A stretch of 64,000 bases of DNA, from the NCBI RefSeq assembly GCF_963678635.1, contig NC_087066.1:63432282-63496281 (forward strand). The letters run 5' to 3'. Below, piece after piece: positions 35,100-47,800 of the stretch. Position 1 is the stretch's first letter. Every line of letters starts with the position of its first letter. The position numbers and the translations under genes are program-made. The stretch comes from Symsagittifera roscoffensis (lineage: Eukaryota > Xenacoelomorpha > Acoela > Convolutidae). The notes beneath the pieces were generated by a model. It worked only from the letters and a program-made list of their open reading frames with translations. It did no database searches and was not told where the DNA came from.

Positions 35100-35840
35100 T
35101 CTTTTTCGAAAAAGTTGCGGGGGACCCATATTTTTAAAACATTTTCTCAAAAACTACCCTAAATTTGAGATTTTAGATTCAATATAGAGAACGAGTCGCG
35201 AGAAGACCCCCTAATTTAGCGACTGCGCCAAACTTTTTTGACGCCCAAATATTACAGCTCTCGGAAAAAACAAACTTTCGATTTCTCAACCGTTTTTTGA
35301 AACTTTTTGAGTTTTTCTCGAAAACGACGTGCCCTAATCTCAAATTTTTGGCTTTAATGGATGGAGCAGATTTCTGAAACTCCACTGCATAAGCGGCCAC
35401 TCTCAAAGATTTTAATACAAAAATTAATGGCCTTGGGGAAAGTCAAAACTTTGATTTTTGGACCGTTTTTTGAAACTTTGTCTTTTATTGAAAACTGCTC
35501 TTTAATCTGAGTTCATAAGTTCAATGGAGATAACAGGTTATGTGAAGGCTAGGTGGATAAGCGGCTCTACCCAATTTGTCGACATAAAAAGTTATGGCTC
35601 TCGGAAAAGTCAATTTTTGATCGGTTTTTGAAACTTTTTGACTTTTCTCAAAAACTGCCCTTTAAAATCTGAGATTTTTGGTTCAATAGAGTAAACGAGT
35701 AATGGAAGCTTTCATGAATTAGCAGCTACGCCCAATTTTTCTTACAAATATGGCACTCGGAGACGTCAAATTTTTGATTTTTTGACTGTTTTTGACCGTT
35801 CTGATAAGTTTTTGGGAGAAATTCAATCCTCTTTGTTAAA
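35100..35840. repeat. Satellite-like tandem array, period about 165 bp
   Basis: Four to five diverged monomers each include ACCGTTTTTTGAAACTTTTT (near 35288, 35461, 35617 and partly 35782), an AAAACTGCCCT-type block, and a GCGGC/GCAGCTACGCCC-type block. Monomers differ by 20-30 percent by eye. Related units occur at about 30280-30670. Confidence 0.75.
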
Positions 35841-36001
35841 ATACTATGCATTTGCAAAAGTTGTGGAAAAAAAACAGTATAGAGACAAATGGGAGGTGGA
35901 AAAAAGAAATCTAAGCTGAGAACCAGATTCTTTTCTCAAAAAAGTTATCAAGAAACAGTAAAAAAAAATATTCGCTCTCGCAAAGACTTTTTTGACAACA
36001 T

Positions 36002-37290
36002 ATGAGTTTACATCAAAGTAGCCATTTTCGTACGGGGTTCTTACAAATTTTTCTCCGGAGATTTTTTATGAAGTCCTAGTTTTGGAAACAATTTGGAAAG
36101 TATTGCCCAGTACTTCTCCAAGTGAAAGCAGTATTGAGTTTGAAATTGAAACGTATCGTAATCTCCACTTGGATATGCGTGATATCAATCTAAGTTTGAA
36201 GCTTCAAATGATCAAAGGAAGTTTATTTGCTGCTTTCAAAAAACAAAAGTCCGAAAAAAAGCAAAATCAGAGGATAAATCAAACGAGGAACCAGAACTTT
36301 ACTTAACTTATGTAAACTTTCTACTACAATATATATTCTCCAATTTTGAAGATTATTTTAACAATACAATGGCTGACTACGCCAATGGTTTATACCCTGA
36401 TAAAGCCAAAATATCAAACGAATTCAACTCGTCGGCAGTGAGTAACAAAGGAATACTTGCTCGTCATGGATACAGTTTTGAAGAATATCTTTGGCATTTG
36501 ATATGCATCCGTTAACTGATAGACTTAATTATAAACTATATAAACAATATTTCAAATAAATTAGAAACTCTTTTTCTCTCTAAGGAATGCTCACCAATGA
36601 TTTGTTTACTTGCAAAAGTTATTTACTACCAAATACCAAAATTGGAAGTAAATTTATTTGAGCTAGAGCTAATTTTAACAGGCTGTCTGATAATCCAAAT
36701 GTTAAACTTAAAATAAGCGATTGTTCGGTGTAAAATAGAAAAGTTTTAGTAGCTGAACCTAATCATCAATACTTGCATAGGAATCTGGAAAGAGAACCTG
36801 CTCAAAACAATTACACTGAAACTATAGCAAGAACCTTTGTCATTCCAATTCGTCAAAACCGATTCATACACTGAAATAGCTTCAAAAACGCTCCAATAAG
36901 AAAAAAGAAGTTGCAATTTATGCAAAATCAGCTGTTGCTGGATCTTTTTATGAAAGTCCTTCCACATGTTTTTAATTTCAAAAAAGAGAGTTCAAAATTA
37001 TCCTGATTGGAAGAGCAATTGTCTCATTAGACACAATTTTTTTTGTTGCCCCTTTGTTACAACAAGTAAAACAATGCTGTTGACGAATATTTTCCAGCTC
37101 TGCCTATGGAAGATTTTCAAAGTCACTTATTTCTTGTTTTTGACTTCCTTTTACTTCAGGATGCAGCTAAACAGTTGCATTATTCAGAACTCTATGGAGA
37201 AAGCTTGAGATTAGAAATGTTTTTCAAGTTTTCCTAGGAACAAGTAACAGAGGTGGTAGTCTTGGGAAACAGTCGCTAAAAGTGTTCAAG
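36002..37290 (+). pseudogene. Polinton/Maverick minor capsid (penton, F54H12.2-like) protein, decayed
   Basis: Broken frames cover a protein of the F54H12.2-like family, the minor capsid protein of Polinton/Maverick elements and adintoviruses. The frame pieces lie in order: an ATG at 36002; 36082-36303; then about 36290-36520 with NNTMADYANGLYPDKAKI; then a segment near 36760 with LVAEPNHQYLH; then QLHYSELYGESLRLEMFF near 37145-37215. At least three stops and several frame changes separate them, so no protein can be made. A homologous copy in the same order is on the minus strand at 61740-62937. The call rests on recognised family patterns and on the neighbours (membrane ORF, then protease). 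Confidence 0.8.
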
Positions 37291-37325
37291 TTTTTTAAGT
37301 TTTCAGGTTCCTATATATTAGTGTA

Positions 37326-37551
37326 AGCTTTTTTGGGACTTTTCGTCGTTATTGTCATGTACTATCTATTTTCTATTTCTTCAGACTTAAATCTTTTGAA
37401 AAAGCAGACAATGAACGCTGTTTAATTGAAAATCCGAGATGTTTTCTTGAACCTAGACGGTAAAAAAGTGTTCAATAACCTCTGTCCACTAAACGAGACT
37501 TGTGTATATGACTTTGTTGACTCAGTAACTAAAGATTCAGCAAGTGGATAG
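37326..37551 (+). pseudogene. Small membrane-anchored ORF between capsid and protease, Polinton copy A
   Basis: The frame starts with a hydrophobic helix (FLGLFVVIVMYYLF), has one internal TAA near 37421, and ends with ETCVYDFVDSVTKD before the TAG at 37549-37551. Its end overlaps the first codons of the protease frame by a few bases. The same short ORF, with the same TM-then-DFV pattern, lies between capsid and protease in copy B. I do not know its function. Confidence 0.5.
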
Positions 37552-37915
37552 CTTTTCACTTGTGCAAGTTATTGAAAAAAATCCTGAGCTCAAGTTCAAG
37601 TATATGGGATCTTACCCCTCTGATAAAGTAAGTCAACTAACAAAATACTCTGTTGCAACCATCAACACAGCTCCAATCAATAATAGTGGTGAACACTGGA
37701 TCACGAAAGCCCGAATTGAAAAAAAAACCTATATTTTGCCGATTCTTCAGGTCGAAAAAAAAATTGGTTACTTTCCAACAAAAGACTTTAAAAAATGGTC
37801 AATTGTGTGAGTTCTACACAATTTATTCAGCATTTATTCTTTTTAAAATCTACCAAAGAAACTGAAAAAGATCCATGACGTGCTTGTTTTGAGTTTTATA
37901 AGCAAGCTTATGTAA
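37544..37915 (+). pseudogene. Polinton adenain-like cysteine protease, copy A
   Basis: The open frame 37544-37810 contains KYMGSYPSDKVSQLTKYS and NNSGEHWITKARI. The His-Trp pair is the catalytic His context of adenovirus-type and Polinton proteases. A frame shift after about 37740 leads to FYTIYSAFILFKIY and the TAA at 37913-37915. The enzyme would process capsid proteins. The downstream Asp/Gln/Cys part is not intact, so it is dead. Confidence 0.75.
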
Positions 37916-39206
37916 ACGTGTAGTTTTATTTGTAAGTGTAAAATAATGCAATAAATTTATCATACGATGCAGTGATTTATATGCTTTCTTTGTTTTTATT
38001 TTTTTCCCAAATCACTTAAAATTATTAAAATTTCAGCAGCTTTTAGCTAGGTCGAGCATAAGAAAAATTAGGTCATATCTTAAATTAGATTGAATATTAT
38101 CGTGTTTTTTATAAAGGAATTCAATTTTTTTGGTAAGAAAACCTCAGTTTTTGAGCGAAAATTTTTACTTTTGACTTACAATGAACCAGAAAACACGAGC
38201 CACACGTTCTACATCAATGTTATTCAACACTAAGATAACGCGTTTTTAAATTTTTCGGAAACAATCAGAGGTTTCCAGACAAAATCACAACAAACAATAT
38301 TTTTCTTACCCTTCTCTTACCATGCCACAAACCATGAAGCCTTACCAAGTCTTTTCCCTATCCTAATACATTGTGCACCCTAATTTCATTGTTAATATAT
38401 ATCATGGAACACCGGAAATCTATAACGTTTACTAATACATGGGGTATTTCATGCACCTCCTCCCCCACTTCAGCCCCAACATCTAATACTAATATGTTTG
38501 TTTTGTTTTATTAGAAACATTGAAAAAAGTTGATCATTTAACCCTGATTGTAAGTGAACAAACCAAGTTTCACTTACATAAATCTTGATGACTTTGTTTC
38601 AAACAAAAGTCCTCAAATGCTCTAATAACAAGAGAGTTGCATCATAAACTGTCTTGCATTTAGGATTTCATTTAGTTTTTATGCACTTTCTTAGTTCAAT
38701 TCAAGTTCATTCGCTATGAAGAAGGCAATTTGGGCTCCTTAGTTACTGAAACGGAATCGGCGGAAAAACGTGATTGACTTTGATTTTTAGCTTTTCCAGC
38801 GAAAAAAAAATTTATTCACTGATTCAGTATTTTTATATTAGCTAATTTGAACTAAAAAGTGCCAAAATACCAAAACCACCATCTTTTGCTAAAATACCAA
38901 AACCACCATCTTTTCCATTATTGGTATGCAGATTTTATACTGAATCAAACGAAACTAAAAGCAATTGCAATTGATAAACTTTTCACAATTACATGAAATC
39001 ATGATAAGACTTCATACAATGATTTGAAAAATTTTTAATTTTTTTTTGTTTTTTCGTGAAGATTAACTTAAATAAATTGACTTAAATTAAATTTCAGTTA
39101 CATTGCACATTATTTCAACCACATTATGATTCTTAGGCTCTGCCATAGATTTGAAATCTCTTTTCAATGGTATGCAGTATAGGTGTAAGAGTTAGAAACG
39201 TCCCAG
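37916..39206. other. Intergenic, no gene seen
   Basis: AT-rich sequence with a 27-bp tandem duplication near 38870-38915 (AAAATACCAAAACCACCATC). The right terminal repeat of Polinton copy A, if present, was not recognised. Confidence 0.5.
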
Positions 39207-40117
39207 GTTGACAAAAAATGCTTATCATACTATTTCATATTTTGACAAAAATGCTTATCATAATAATTCATACTATTACAAAGACCAAAAGAATATTATG
39301 AAATAAGCATGATAAGTATTTTTTCCATAATATGAAATATTGTGATAAGCATTTTTTCCATAAATGAAATTACCAAAAAATATTTGTTTTAAAATTTTTT
39401 GTTTCATTGGAAACACTAACCCTGGACTTTTTAGCAAAAGCAAATCCAGAGCGTAACTGGCAGTTGTCACGCAGATAAACTGCATTTGGTGATTTTTGCC
39501 ACCAACGTAAATTTTTACAATTTCATTTGAATTTATTACCAAAAATGTAACTTTTTGTACATGGCTAGATAACTTTTGGTTTGAAAGTTTTGGTAGTTGA
39601 GAAAAAAGACCTGTTTTTGTTATAAATTTTTTTCTATCTTAGCAGATGAAATAAAAAAATCATAATCGTGTTTGCAAAAAAAAACACTTTTTTGTGATTT
39701 TTAGATTTTTTGGGTGAAAAACTCATCCTGGACTACGTTATACACACAAAAATTCAAATTTTGCATGCAATTTTTTTTTTTCGCAAAATCTTATATTTGA
39801 GCACAAAAGCAAGTTTGCTACCAAAAAAGGATTAAAAAATTTTTTACCTCAAATTTGTGTTTTTGCTCATGAAAAAATGCATATCATAAAGCTTTCATAT
39901 ATGTAAAATATATGATAGGCATTTTTTTGACCAAAATTATTAAAATCTTATTTTTATTGAGCAAAAAAATCAAAAGATGGAAATAGAGTAGAAGTATTTC
40001 TCTAAAAACGTTTAGTACAGCTTTTAAATTGTGTATGAAAATTGTTTGATAAGCATTTTTTTCCATGGTCGCCATATATGAAATTGTATGATAAGCATTT
40101 TTTTATGGACGTCAACC
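39207..40117. mobile_element. Inverted-repeat element with iterated ATGCTTATCATAC motif
   Basis: Left end GGTTGACAAAAAATGCTTAT, right end the inverse (ATAAGCATTTTTTTATGGAC then GTCAACC). The motif ATGCTTATCATA is repeated inside both ends several times in both orientations (39211-39360, 39880-40110). A second, diverged family member lies at 54690-55262. No coding capacity. Confidence 0.75.
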
Positions 40118-40147
40118 GGGAGTAACACGTTCGGTGAAGTGGTGTAT

Positions 40148-40760
40148 AGCAGGGGCGGATTTAGAGGGCGGTGGGGGGGGGGGGGCGTTTGCTTCTTCAT
40201 CTCAGGGATTCGACCACCTGCCGACCCAAAGGGTCCTCCTTTGGTACTCCTTAAGAAATCCATTTTTGGCCGACCGACCCTAAAATTTTTCTAAATGCGC
40301 CTTAGGCGCCAATATATAATAATTTTGAGGGGGAAGCGAGCGCCGAAAAAACGCAATTCTTCAGCCTGTTTATTCAAAATTATACCTGCGGCGCAAAAAT
40401 TTTGGCCAAAACGGACTTTTTAGTTCTTAGTTGGCAGAGCTTGAAAAATTAATTTGGTCGACCTAAAAAAAGGTCGACAAAAAATTCAAAAATTGTCATA
40501 GTTACTATTTTTTGGTCAAAATTTTCCAGAAACTGCCCAAAAACGCTTTTTGAGCCTGTTTTTTCAAAATTTTGCCTGCGGCCCAGGAAATTTGGCCAAA
40601 ACGGGGACTAAACCGTGCTTAGGGAGTACTCAAAAAATCAATTCGATTGAGCTAAAAACAATGCTGCCCAAAAATGCCTTTTGAGCCTATTTTTAAAATT
40701 TTGCCTGCGGCGCAGAAAATTTGGCCAAAATAGTGCGGCGCCGTTTTTCAGTAGGTGTTT
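40148..40760 (+). mobile_element. Non-autonomous hAT-like element, CAGGGGCGGATTTAG family
   Basis: Starts CAGGGGCGGATTTAGAGGGC at 40154 at the latest, followed by a G-run and the family blocks (AAAGGGTCCTCCTTTGGTAC, CCTTAGGCGCCAATATA, GGTCGACCTAAAAAAAGG). The right part repeats a unit with GGCCAAAACGG about three times. Right terminus not found, so it is probably truncated. Confidence 0.7.
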
Positions 40761-40788
40761 CTAAAATAGAAGAAATCTAAAAGACGTC

Positions 40789-40891
40789 AAAACGCTTATT
40801 TTATAAAAGCCTCCTGTAGGTTTCATTGCGTTGTGGCTTTTATGAAAACGCTTATTTTATAAAAGCCTCCTGTAGGTTTCATTGCGTTGTG
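40789..40891 (+). repeat. Exact 47-bp tandem duplication
   Basis: The 47 bases starting AAAACGCTTATTTTATAAAA and ending GCGTTGTG occur at 40789-40835 and 40845-40891 without a mismatch, separated by 9 bases. A shorter GCGTTGTGAATTGT doublet follows directly. Confidence 0.9.
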
Positions 40892-40916
40892 AATTGTTGC
40901 GTTGTGAATTGTGTAG

Positions 40917-41041
40917 CGGTTCTATATAATGCTTTACATGCGAACAATAAGCCTCTTCTCATAGATCAAGTTTTCTCCTCATACCTTAACGATTGTCAAA
41001 AACTGCTAGAAGCCACACTAATTCGGGGCTCATACTGGTAA
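40917..41041 (+). CDS. Candidate last coding exon of an unknown gene
   Basis: After an acceptor (AATTGTGTAG ending 40916) an open frame of about 40 codons reads VLYNALHANNKPLLIDQ and later LNDCQKLLEATLIRGSYW, then TAA. An AATAAA follows at about 41085. The composition looks coding, but no upstream exon and no family were recognised. It may equally be a relic. Low confidence. Confidence 0.25.
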
Positions 41042-41884
41042 AAGAGCATATACATGTATAACTTGTATATACATTCTGGACAAGAAATAAATCGGTTCTG
41101 AAATTGTGCAACTGCGAAACTGCGATCAAAAATTGTAGTCTCGACCGAGCTTTTGATTATTCAGAGAATAGCGGCAAATACACGCATTTTATTATTTCAT
41201 GTTTTAATTGAATACTACGCGCGTGAACTTTTTTTTGTAAACGGGAGACAAAACTTGAAACCAATATATGAAAATGACAACATTACTCTTTTTTGTCGTA
41301 AAAATTGAACAGGCTGCATTTTGAAACTGTCGCAGATTGTAGATTTTTGAGTATACCGTAAGCTAACACTGTTATAATTCTAAGCTAAAGTATATCATTC
41401 TAAGCAGGAAACCTAAATAAAACACAACTTAAGTCACAAGCTTTCGTAGTCATTGTATAGTCAAATCGCTGTAGTCGCAAGCTAAAAAAAATTGCCGTGG
41501 TAACAAGCAAAAAGCATTCATCGGTTTCATTCGATTGAAGCTAAAATAAAAACACTGCTGATGCCTTATATCTTTTCTTTTGCCACTGCTATATAGCCAA
41601 ATTGCTGTAGACACAAGCTAGTGAAAAGCTAAGTCACAAGGAAAAACATTGGTCCTTCTTGATTTCACACATTTTGCCAGAAACGTTACATTCTCATTTT
41701 TTTGTTCGTGTTTTGTTGACGCTAGATCACACCTGAAGGCATATTTTGCAAAACTTTGAAGTAGGAGCTTTATTTTGTTGACCATCAATTATTTTGACCC
41801 CCTGCGGAACAAACCGCTAGCATTTTTTTTTCAATCTGCGAACGAAAAATTCTTCGCTGACCAACAAACGTGGAAAATTTAATC

Positions 41885-44800
41885 ATGGATTGTTCTTCAA
41901 TGCTTGAAAAAATTACTGATGTGAACATTAAATCATTATTCGAGCAACTTATCAACAATTTGGAGGAGAAAGATGCTAGAATTTCACAACTGGAGAGTCA
42001 TGAGAAGGATTTGCAGCGAAGAGTTTTGCAACTAGAAAGGTATGCGCATCGATAGATGGTTTTATTTATAGAAAATTTGACCCTGCAAAACAATTATTTA
42101 CCTCATTTAGATTTAGTTCAATTTTGATCATTTTGAGGATTTTAAAAAAAAGAATCACCGAGTAGTTCCAAATATTTTTGCTCCCTGGAGAAAATGTATT
42201 CATCAGCAGTTATATTAAAATTTAGGAAACGTGGGGAAAAATTGGATCTACAACAAATGTTTATGGCTTCCTAGTCTAAAGAATCCGTTTGAAATTAAGG
42301 TCATCGCTAGAAAAGAACGTGCTTCTTTTGCAAATAGTGAATTTAAGCAATAAACCGACATCAATGGTTTATTGACGACTAGTTTCATTTTGCACGTGAA
42401 AGTTCGCAAAAAACTCGAATCGATTATCGTAAATTCGATTCAAGCGTTTAATGATTGCCGAACACTTGCTTTTGAAAAAAATGCCCATCATTATCCAAAT
42501 CAAGCTCAACAAATCCAGATCTTCAAAGCCACACGAATTAATGAGACAAAAATTGCTCACTAAAACCTTGAAAACCAGAAACCAGAAATTAGTACTAAGA
42601 TTAAAGAATTCTTTTTGAAGCGTCTCAAAATACTCCAGACAACTACAGCAAACATATAGATCATAAAATTCTTGCATTATTTTTATTATTTTATTAATAA
42701 AAATGAACTTCTGTTTTTATTCAAATATAATATATCTAAATTTTTATTTTTTCGGCTCAATAACATCGATACAATGTTGAAATAAAACTTATCCTTTTCC
42801 ATCATCATTTAGGGGATAAAACTGAAAACATGCAGCCTTTAAAATTTCATATCCTCTCTTCGAAGAACATTTAATGTGATGCAATTTAGCACTGGTACAA
42901 TTTATTTGAAATGTAGAAAAAGACTGAAAGGTTCTAGTCTAAATCGATCTAGTCACATTAATTTCAGTTCAAGATGTAAAAGTTTTGATTTTCGGCCGTT
43001 GAAACTTCCAGACCGCGTTTAACTCGTGATTTAATTGAAGTTATAGGGTCTCGAAAATGGTCAGTTTCGCCTATTTGGGGGGTCATTCTAGTTTTCTACT
43101 TGAGCGAATCAGATGTGGCGAAATCAACTTGGATCAGAAACTGACTCTGTAATTTTTCCTCAACCCACAGGAGCCTCATATTTATGGTGTAACCTTTGGT
43201 TTTAAAGATTAAGTATGAAGACCAAATTCGTCCCAAGCCAATGTTTATAGCAATCCGAAAATGTTAACAAAAAGTTTACTCGTGAAAATTTGCGAATCAT
43301 GTTACCTTCTGTTAAGATCCTCTGCCCCATTATTTAAATCGGTTGGAACTTGATTTATAGTTACCTGTAAAAGAAAAAAGAGAGCCCCGCAGTTTTTTCT
43401 AAATTGAGTTTAAGCATGCTTTTAAGCGTTCTAATTGTTTGTTAGTTGATGGATTTATTTCTCTTTGTACTTTACATTAGTTCGTTTGTACTTCAGACCC
43501 CATAAAAGACAGCCAGATCATTCAAGATACGCCCAGCCTTGCATATAAGTGAGCGTTGCATGCTGCGAATACATTGCGTCTCCTTAAAGCATTATTTTTA
43601 TCGATTTCCCCAAAAAAAAAAGAAATTATTTTGCACCCTGTCAAATTTTTCAAGCAGGCAAAAAGTTTTTTCTGTTTGGCTAACAAACCAAATAGTTTAT
43701 TTAAAACTAACCAGATATTTTTTCTGCTATTAGGCAACCTGATAATTGGATTAAAATTTCGATGAGAACAAGATAGGTTATTGGAATACGGCTATAAAAA
43801 ACAATGAATACACAGTTTAATTCCGCCATCTTGAACTTTTAATTTGTTTACTAGAGAACCTTAACGAGAATCTAATTGTAACTGCGCTCTGTAATACCTG
43901 GCTAACCGATCACAACTCTGTTTACACATAGAAAAAAACTTCTAAATTCAAAAACTCAAAAAATTTTCTAGAATGATCACAAAATTCAGACTATGAAAAA
44001 AGTAACAATGCAGCTTTATTATGGAAATTGGTATGAGTTTTCATAAACTTAAATGCAGATAAAGTTTTCATTCAAATATAAACAGTTAGTTACAGACTAA
44101 CAATTTTTAGTTTCAAACTTTATCGATCAATTTGAGCTAGACAAATATACCTCAGGCTACAAAAATTCTCAAGAAACGAAATTACGAGGAAATTTTAAAA
44201 ACATCCTTCACTCATATCCTTTTCAAAAAAAATTGCTACGCAACCAAAATAAGAATAGCAGCTTAAAGTGGAATAATTACTGACAACAAACTTTGTTGAA
44301 TAATCAAGCAGCGATAAAAAAAAGAGCTCTAATCAAAACATCTTTCTGTGAACTGCCATTCAAAAACGTAAACCTCTGGGGTTTCTGGGAATTGAAAATT
44401 TTGCAAAACTTAATTTCTCTGTTTATTATTAATGAAAGAATTTGAATCCTTTGGGGTTGAAAACTTGAAAGTTTGAAAATAGCACTGCCCGTATATCAGG
44501 GTAAAGCCAGGAATGTTTCGGTTTCGACAGTTCCTTAATTCAAATCGAATAGTTTTTGAGAAAAGAAAATATTGAACACCTACCTATTAATTTTGGAAAA
44601 TAATAAATTGTGCAATTTTGAGTCGTACAAACCTGATGCGACCAATTAACTAGCCTAATTTCAATTTGGAACAATTTTGTTGTGCGGGATAATACGCCAC
44701 GCATAAATAACTCGCGTTACGCTCTCAGCATTACGAATAAAACTCTGGAAAGCATGCATAAATTAGCCAAGAAAATAGCCAAATTGGCAATTTTCAAACC

Positions 44801-47800
44801 CCTAGAGTTGTACAAATTTTGATCGGAGGTAAAAAATCTTTTTTAACTTGAACTCAGGAAAACAATATCTTTAATGGGGTATAAAAATTTAATTTCGAAA
44901 GACGAAAATTGACTGAACAAGAAAATCATCCGAGCATAAATCTTCCGTTTTTTTTTTAGAAAATCGGAACGACAAGAAGTCGTATTATTTCACAATTAAA
45001 AACATCAAGATTGCAAAACAATTCTTTGCAAATTAATTCCTACAATTATCTAATGAAACAAACCACCAGCAACACGATTGAGTAGAAAAATTAACGTTCG
45101 GTTGGAAATGCAAAGTTCGATTTTTATGATACATAACTTGCACATTCCAAACCAACTAAGGATGTGCTGTGCTGATATATGAAGCTCTTTTCTATGTGAA
45201 CGTGAATTTTTGTTTTCTCAGTCTTCGATTAGTGATGAATCGTTCAACAAATAAACTGATTGAGTCGCAGCTGATGTAGCTGAAACTTTAAAGATGAGAA
45301 AATATTATTTTAAAAAATGACGATGTTCTGCATTCAGCAGCTTTTTTGGTTGTGAGTACTACGGAAAAAAAACAAATTACGAGTTTTAGAACAAAGCATC
45401 TATTGCCAATATTGTATCTCGAACAGAGTTTCTAATTTACATGCTTTCCAGTCATACAATATTAACTACTTCAGTGAACAATTTAACAATTGTTAAAAAA
45501 ATCAATAATTAAGTTAGTCGCTTTACCGATCGAGGCTATTGTAGACCAATCACTCTTTTTTTGACTTTCAAAAACTCCAGTAAAAAGTTTGCAAATGGAC
45601 ATTCTCCTGCATTGAAGAATATTTAAAAAAAATGAACAACCCAGATCAAATAGGATTTAATTTAAGAGAGAGCATGTTTGGAAATCACAGAAAATATACG
45701 CATGGCAATTAAATATATACGCTTTATGTTATCTTGCTTCGGCGATGAAAGAAAGCTTTTGACTCAATCAATCATAAGCGGTTGTTGAAAATGACAATGA
45801 TGTTTTATGTTTTCTGAGGAAAATTTATTTGACACCCTCCCATCATAATTTAAAAAATTATCAAGTGAAAATCGAAAAAGTGAACTTGTTTTTGAAGTAG
45901 GAAAACGTGGGGCTAGGTCTTTTACCAGACCGACCTTTCACCAGACCGACTTTTACCAGACCGCAATGCAACAACTCAATTAGTATAAGTTAAAATTACT
46001 GGACGATTCATGGTTAGTACAAACAAAACTTTGCCGAGAAGTCGTGAAAACCTTGTCTTTAACCAGACTAAATGACGCCATTAAATCTGTCAATCAAATT
46101 TGTTTATCGAGTCTGGTAAAAGTTCCATGTTATAACTTTTCTGATAAAAGGTAAAAGGTCGGTCCCCAAAAACTTATACATGAATAACGAAAACTGTTTC
46201 AACAGCTATGTCGAATCAATGCTTTTTTATGAGTTTTGATTGAGTAAGCTAAAAGCAAAGGAGGTAAAGGAGGGTTCCATTTGGACCCCAGAGGTTATTA
46301 AATAAAAGTTATTTATCTTAAATCAGTAATTAAATCAAACGAAACAAAAGATTCGATACCATACCTTCAAGAGCAGGTAACTTTGTTAGTTTTTTGGTTT
46401 GGTGTTTTTCTTATTGGTGTTTTTAATTTTTTTGTTCCGTTTTGACAGTTTTCGCTTTTTCATGATTTTGTTTGTTACCTAAGGTTGTTTTTGGCATCCG
46501 ATGTGAGTTAATAAGGCGGAATGATCTATCACACCCAGTTCGGCGCCAGAAAAGTTAAATAAAGCCTCTCATGGGTTACTCTGGTCGTCCTCTCTAGGCT
46601 AGTGCCCGATGCAAGGGTTACGATGCAGTATACACCAAAGAGCTCCAGATAAACACAATGTAACAGTCGTAGATCTGTCACGCACGACGAGGTGGAAATT
46701 ATGTACTACAGCCAATGGCTGAAGACTAAGAACAATAACTACCGAGTTTTAGAGCGTCATTACGTTCGGAGCCAAATCAAATGCGGTTCAGGAAAAAATG
46801 TTGTGAAAAAAAACAACTGTTGTCTTGCTACTGGTAGATTGTCGCTCACTCTTGCTTAAATTGGGTAAGAAACCCCATATAAATGTGTCAGAACTCCTAA
46901 AACAAAAAAACCTGGTTCGCTACATCCGTGAAGGGTTAGGCTTGGGTGAACAAAAGTAGCTATGATTCATCTTGCATGGAGTAATTCTCATTCACACCTG
47001 CCTCATCATAGTCTGAAAGTAGTTTAAAAATTTGAGCTGAAATTTCAAAGGAACTATAAATGTTAACACCTCAATTGTCAGTTTAAGAAAAGTTGAATTA
47101 GTTTTGCTGAAGAGAAAACGTGGCCACGGATAGTTTTAGCACTGATGATAGGGTTGATAAAAAGATCCCGAGGTAGCTAAACAACTGAGGTAATACTCAG
47201 ATACATTGAATTTCTTTTTGTTTCCTTGAACGGCTTCCAGTTCTTTTTCTGAGGCTGCACACTCAGACTAAAAAAGTGGTGATTTTTCTACACAAGTTCT
47301 GGGCCAAATGACTCAGTCGGAGGACGAAACTTGCACAGTTTCTTCGTTTATCTACCCAATATTAATGAAAAAAGTTTATTCGAATACTGTTATTTCACTT
47401 AACTGGCAAACTGACAGAAAGGAAACACAAATTTCCCGCTATATAAGCCTTGTTTTTGTTCCGAATTTTGATCCGTTTTTGTTCCGAAGAAGCTTATTTG
47501 CCATGATTGGAGAAGCTTATTTACAAGGAGCGAAAACTATCCTTTTGTGATTTATATGGCGTGTGGGGGATGAAATTCATATTCGAAATTCATATGCTTC
47601 AGTATTCGAAATTCATTATAAAACTTAAAAGGCAGTCGAATTATTCAGGGCTTCGTCCTGATACGAGCAGTCTTGTTAGATTTTAAAGATATCTTTCAAT
47701 GAAAAGTTCCTCAGTTTTAAGTATTAAAGTGAAAAACGAAAAATTGTTTCATGGATATAGATACTAGTCGTAGTTTTGAAAATTTAAAAACTCAAAAAGA

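Larger units (their letters stand above)
33931..36001. other. Repeats: SINE-B pieces and a satellite-like array
   Basis: No gene seen. Contains a SINE-B head near 34500-34690, SINE-B at 34795-35045, and the array at 35100-35840. Sequence homologous to the start of the minus-strand Polinton capsid region begins near 35960 (TTCGCTCTCGCAAA). Confidence 0.6.
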
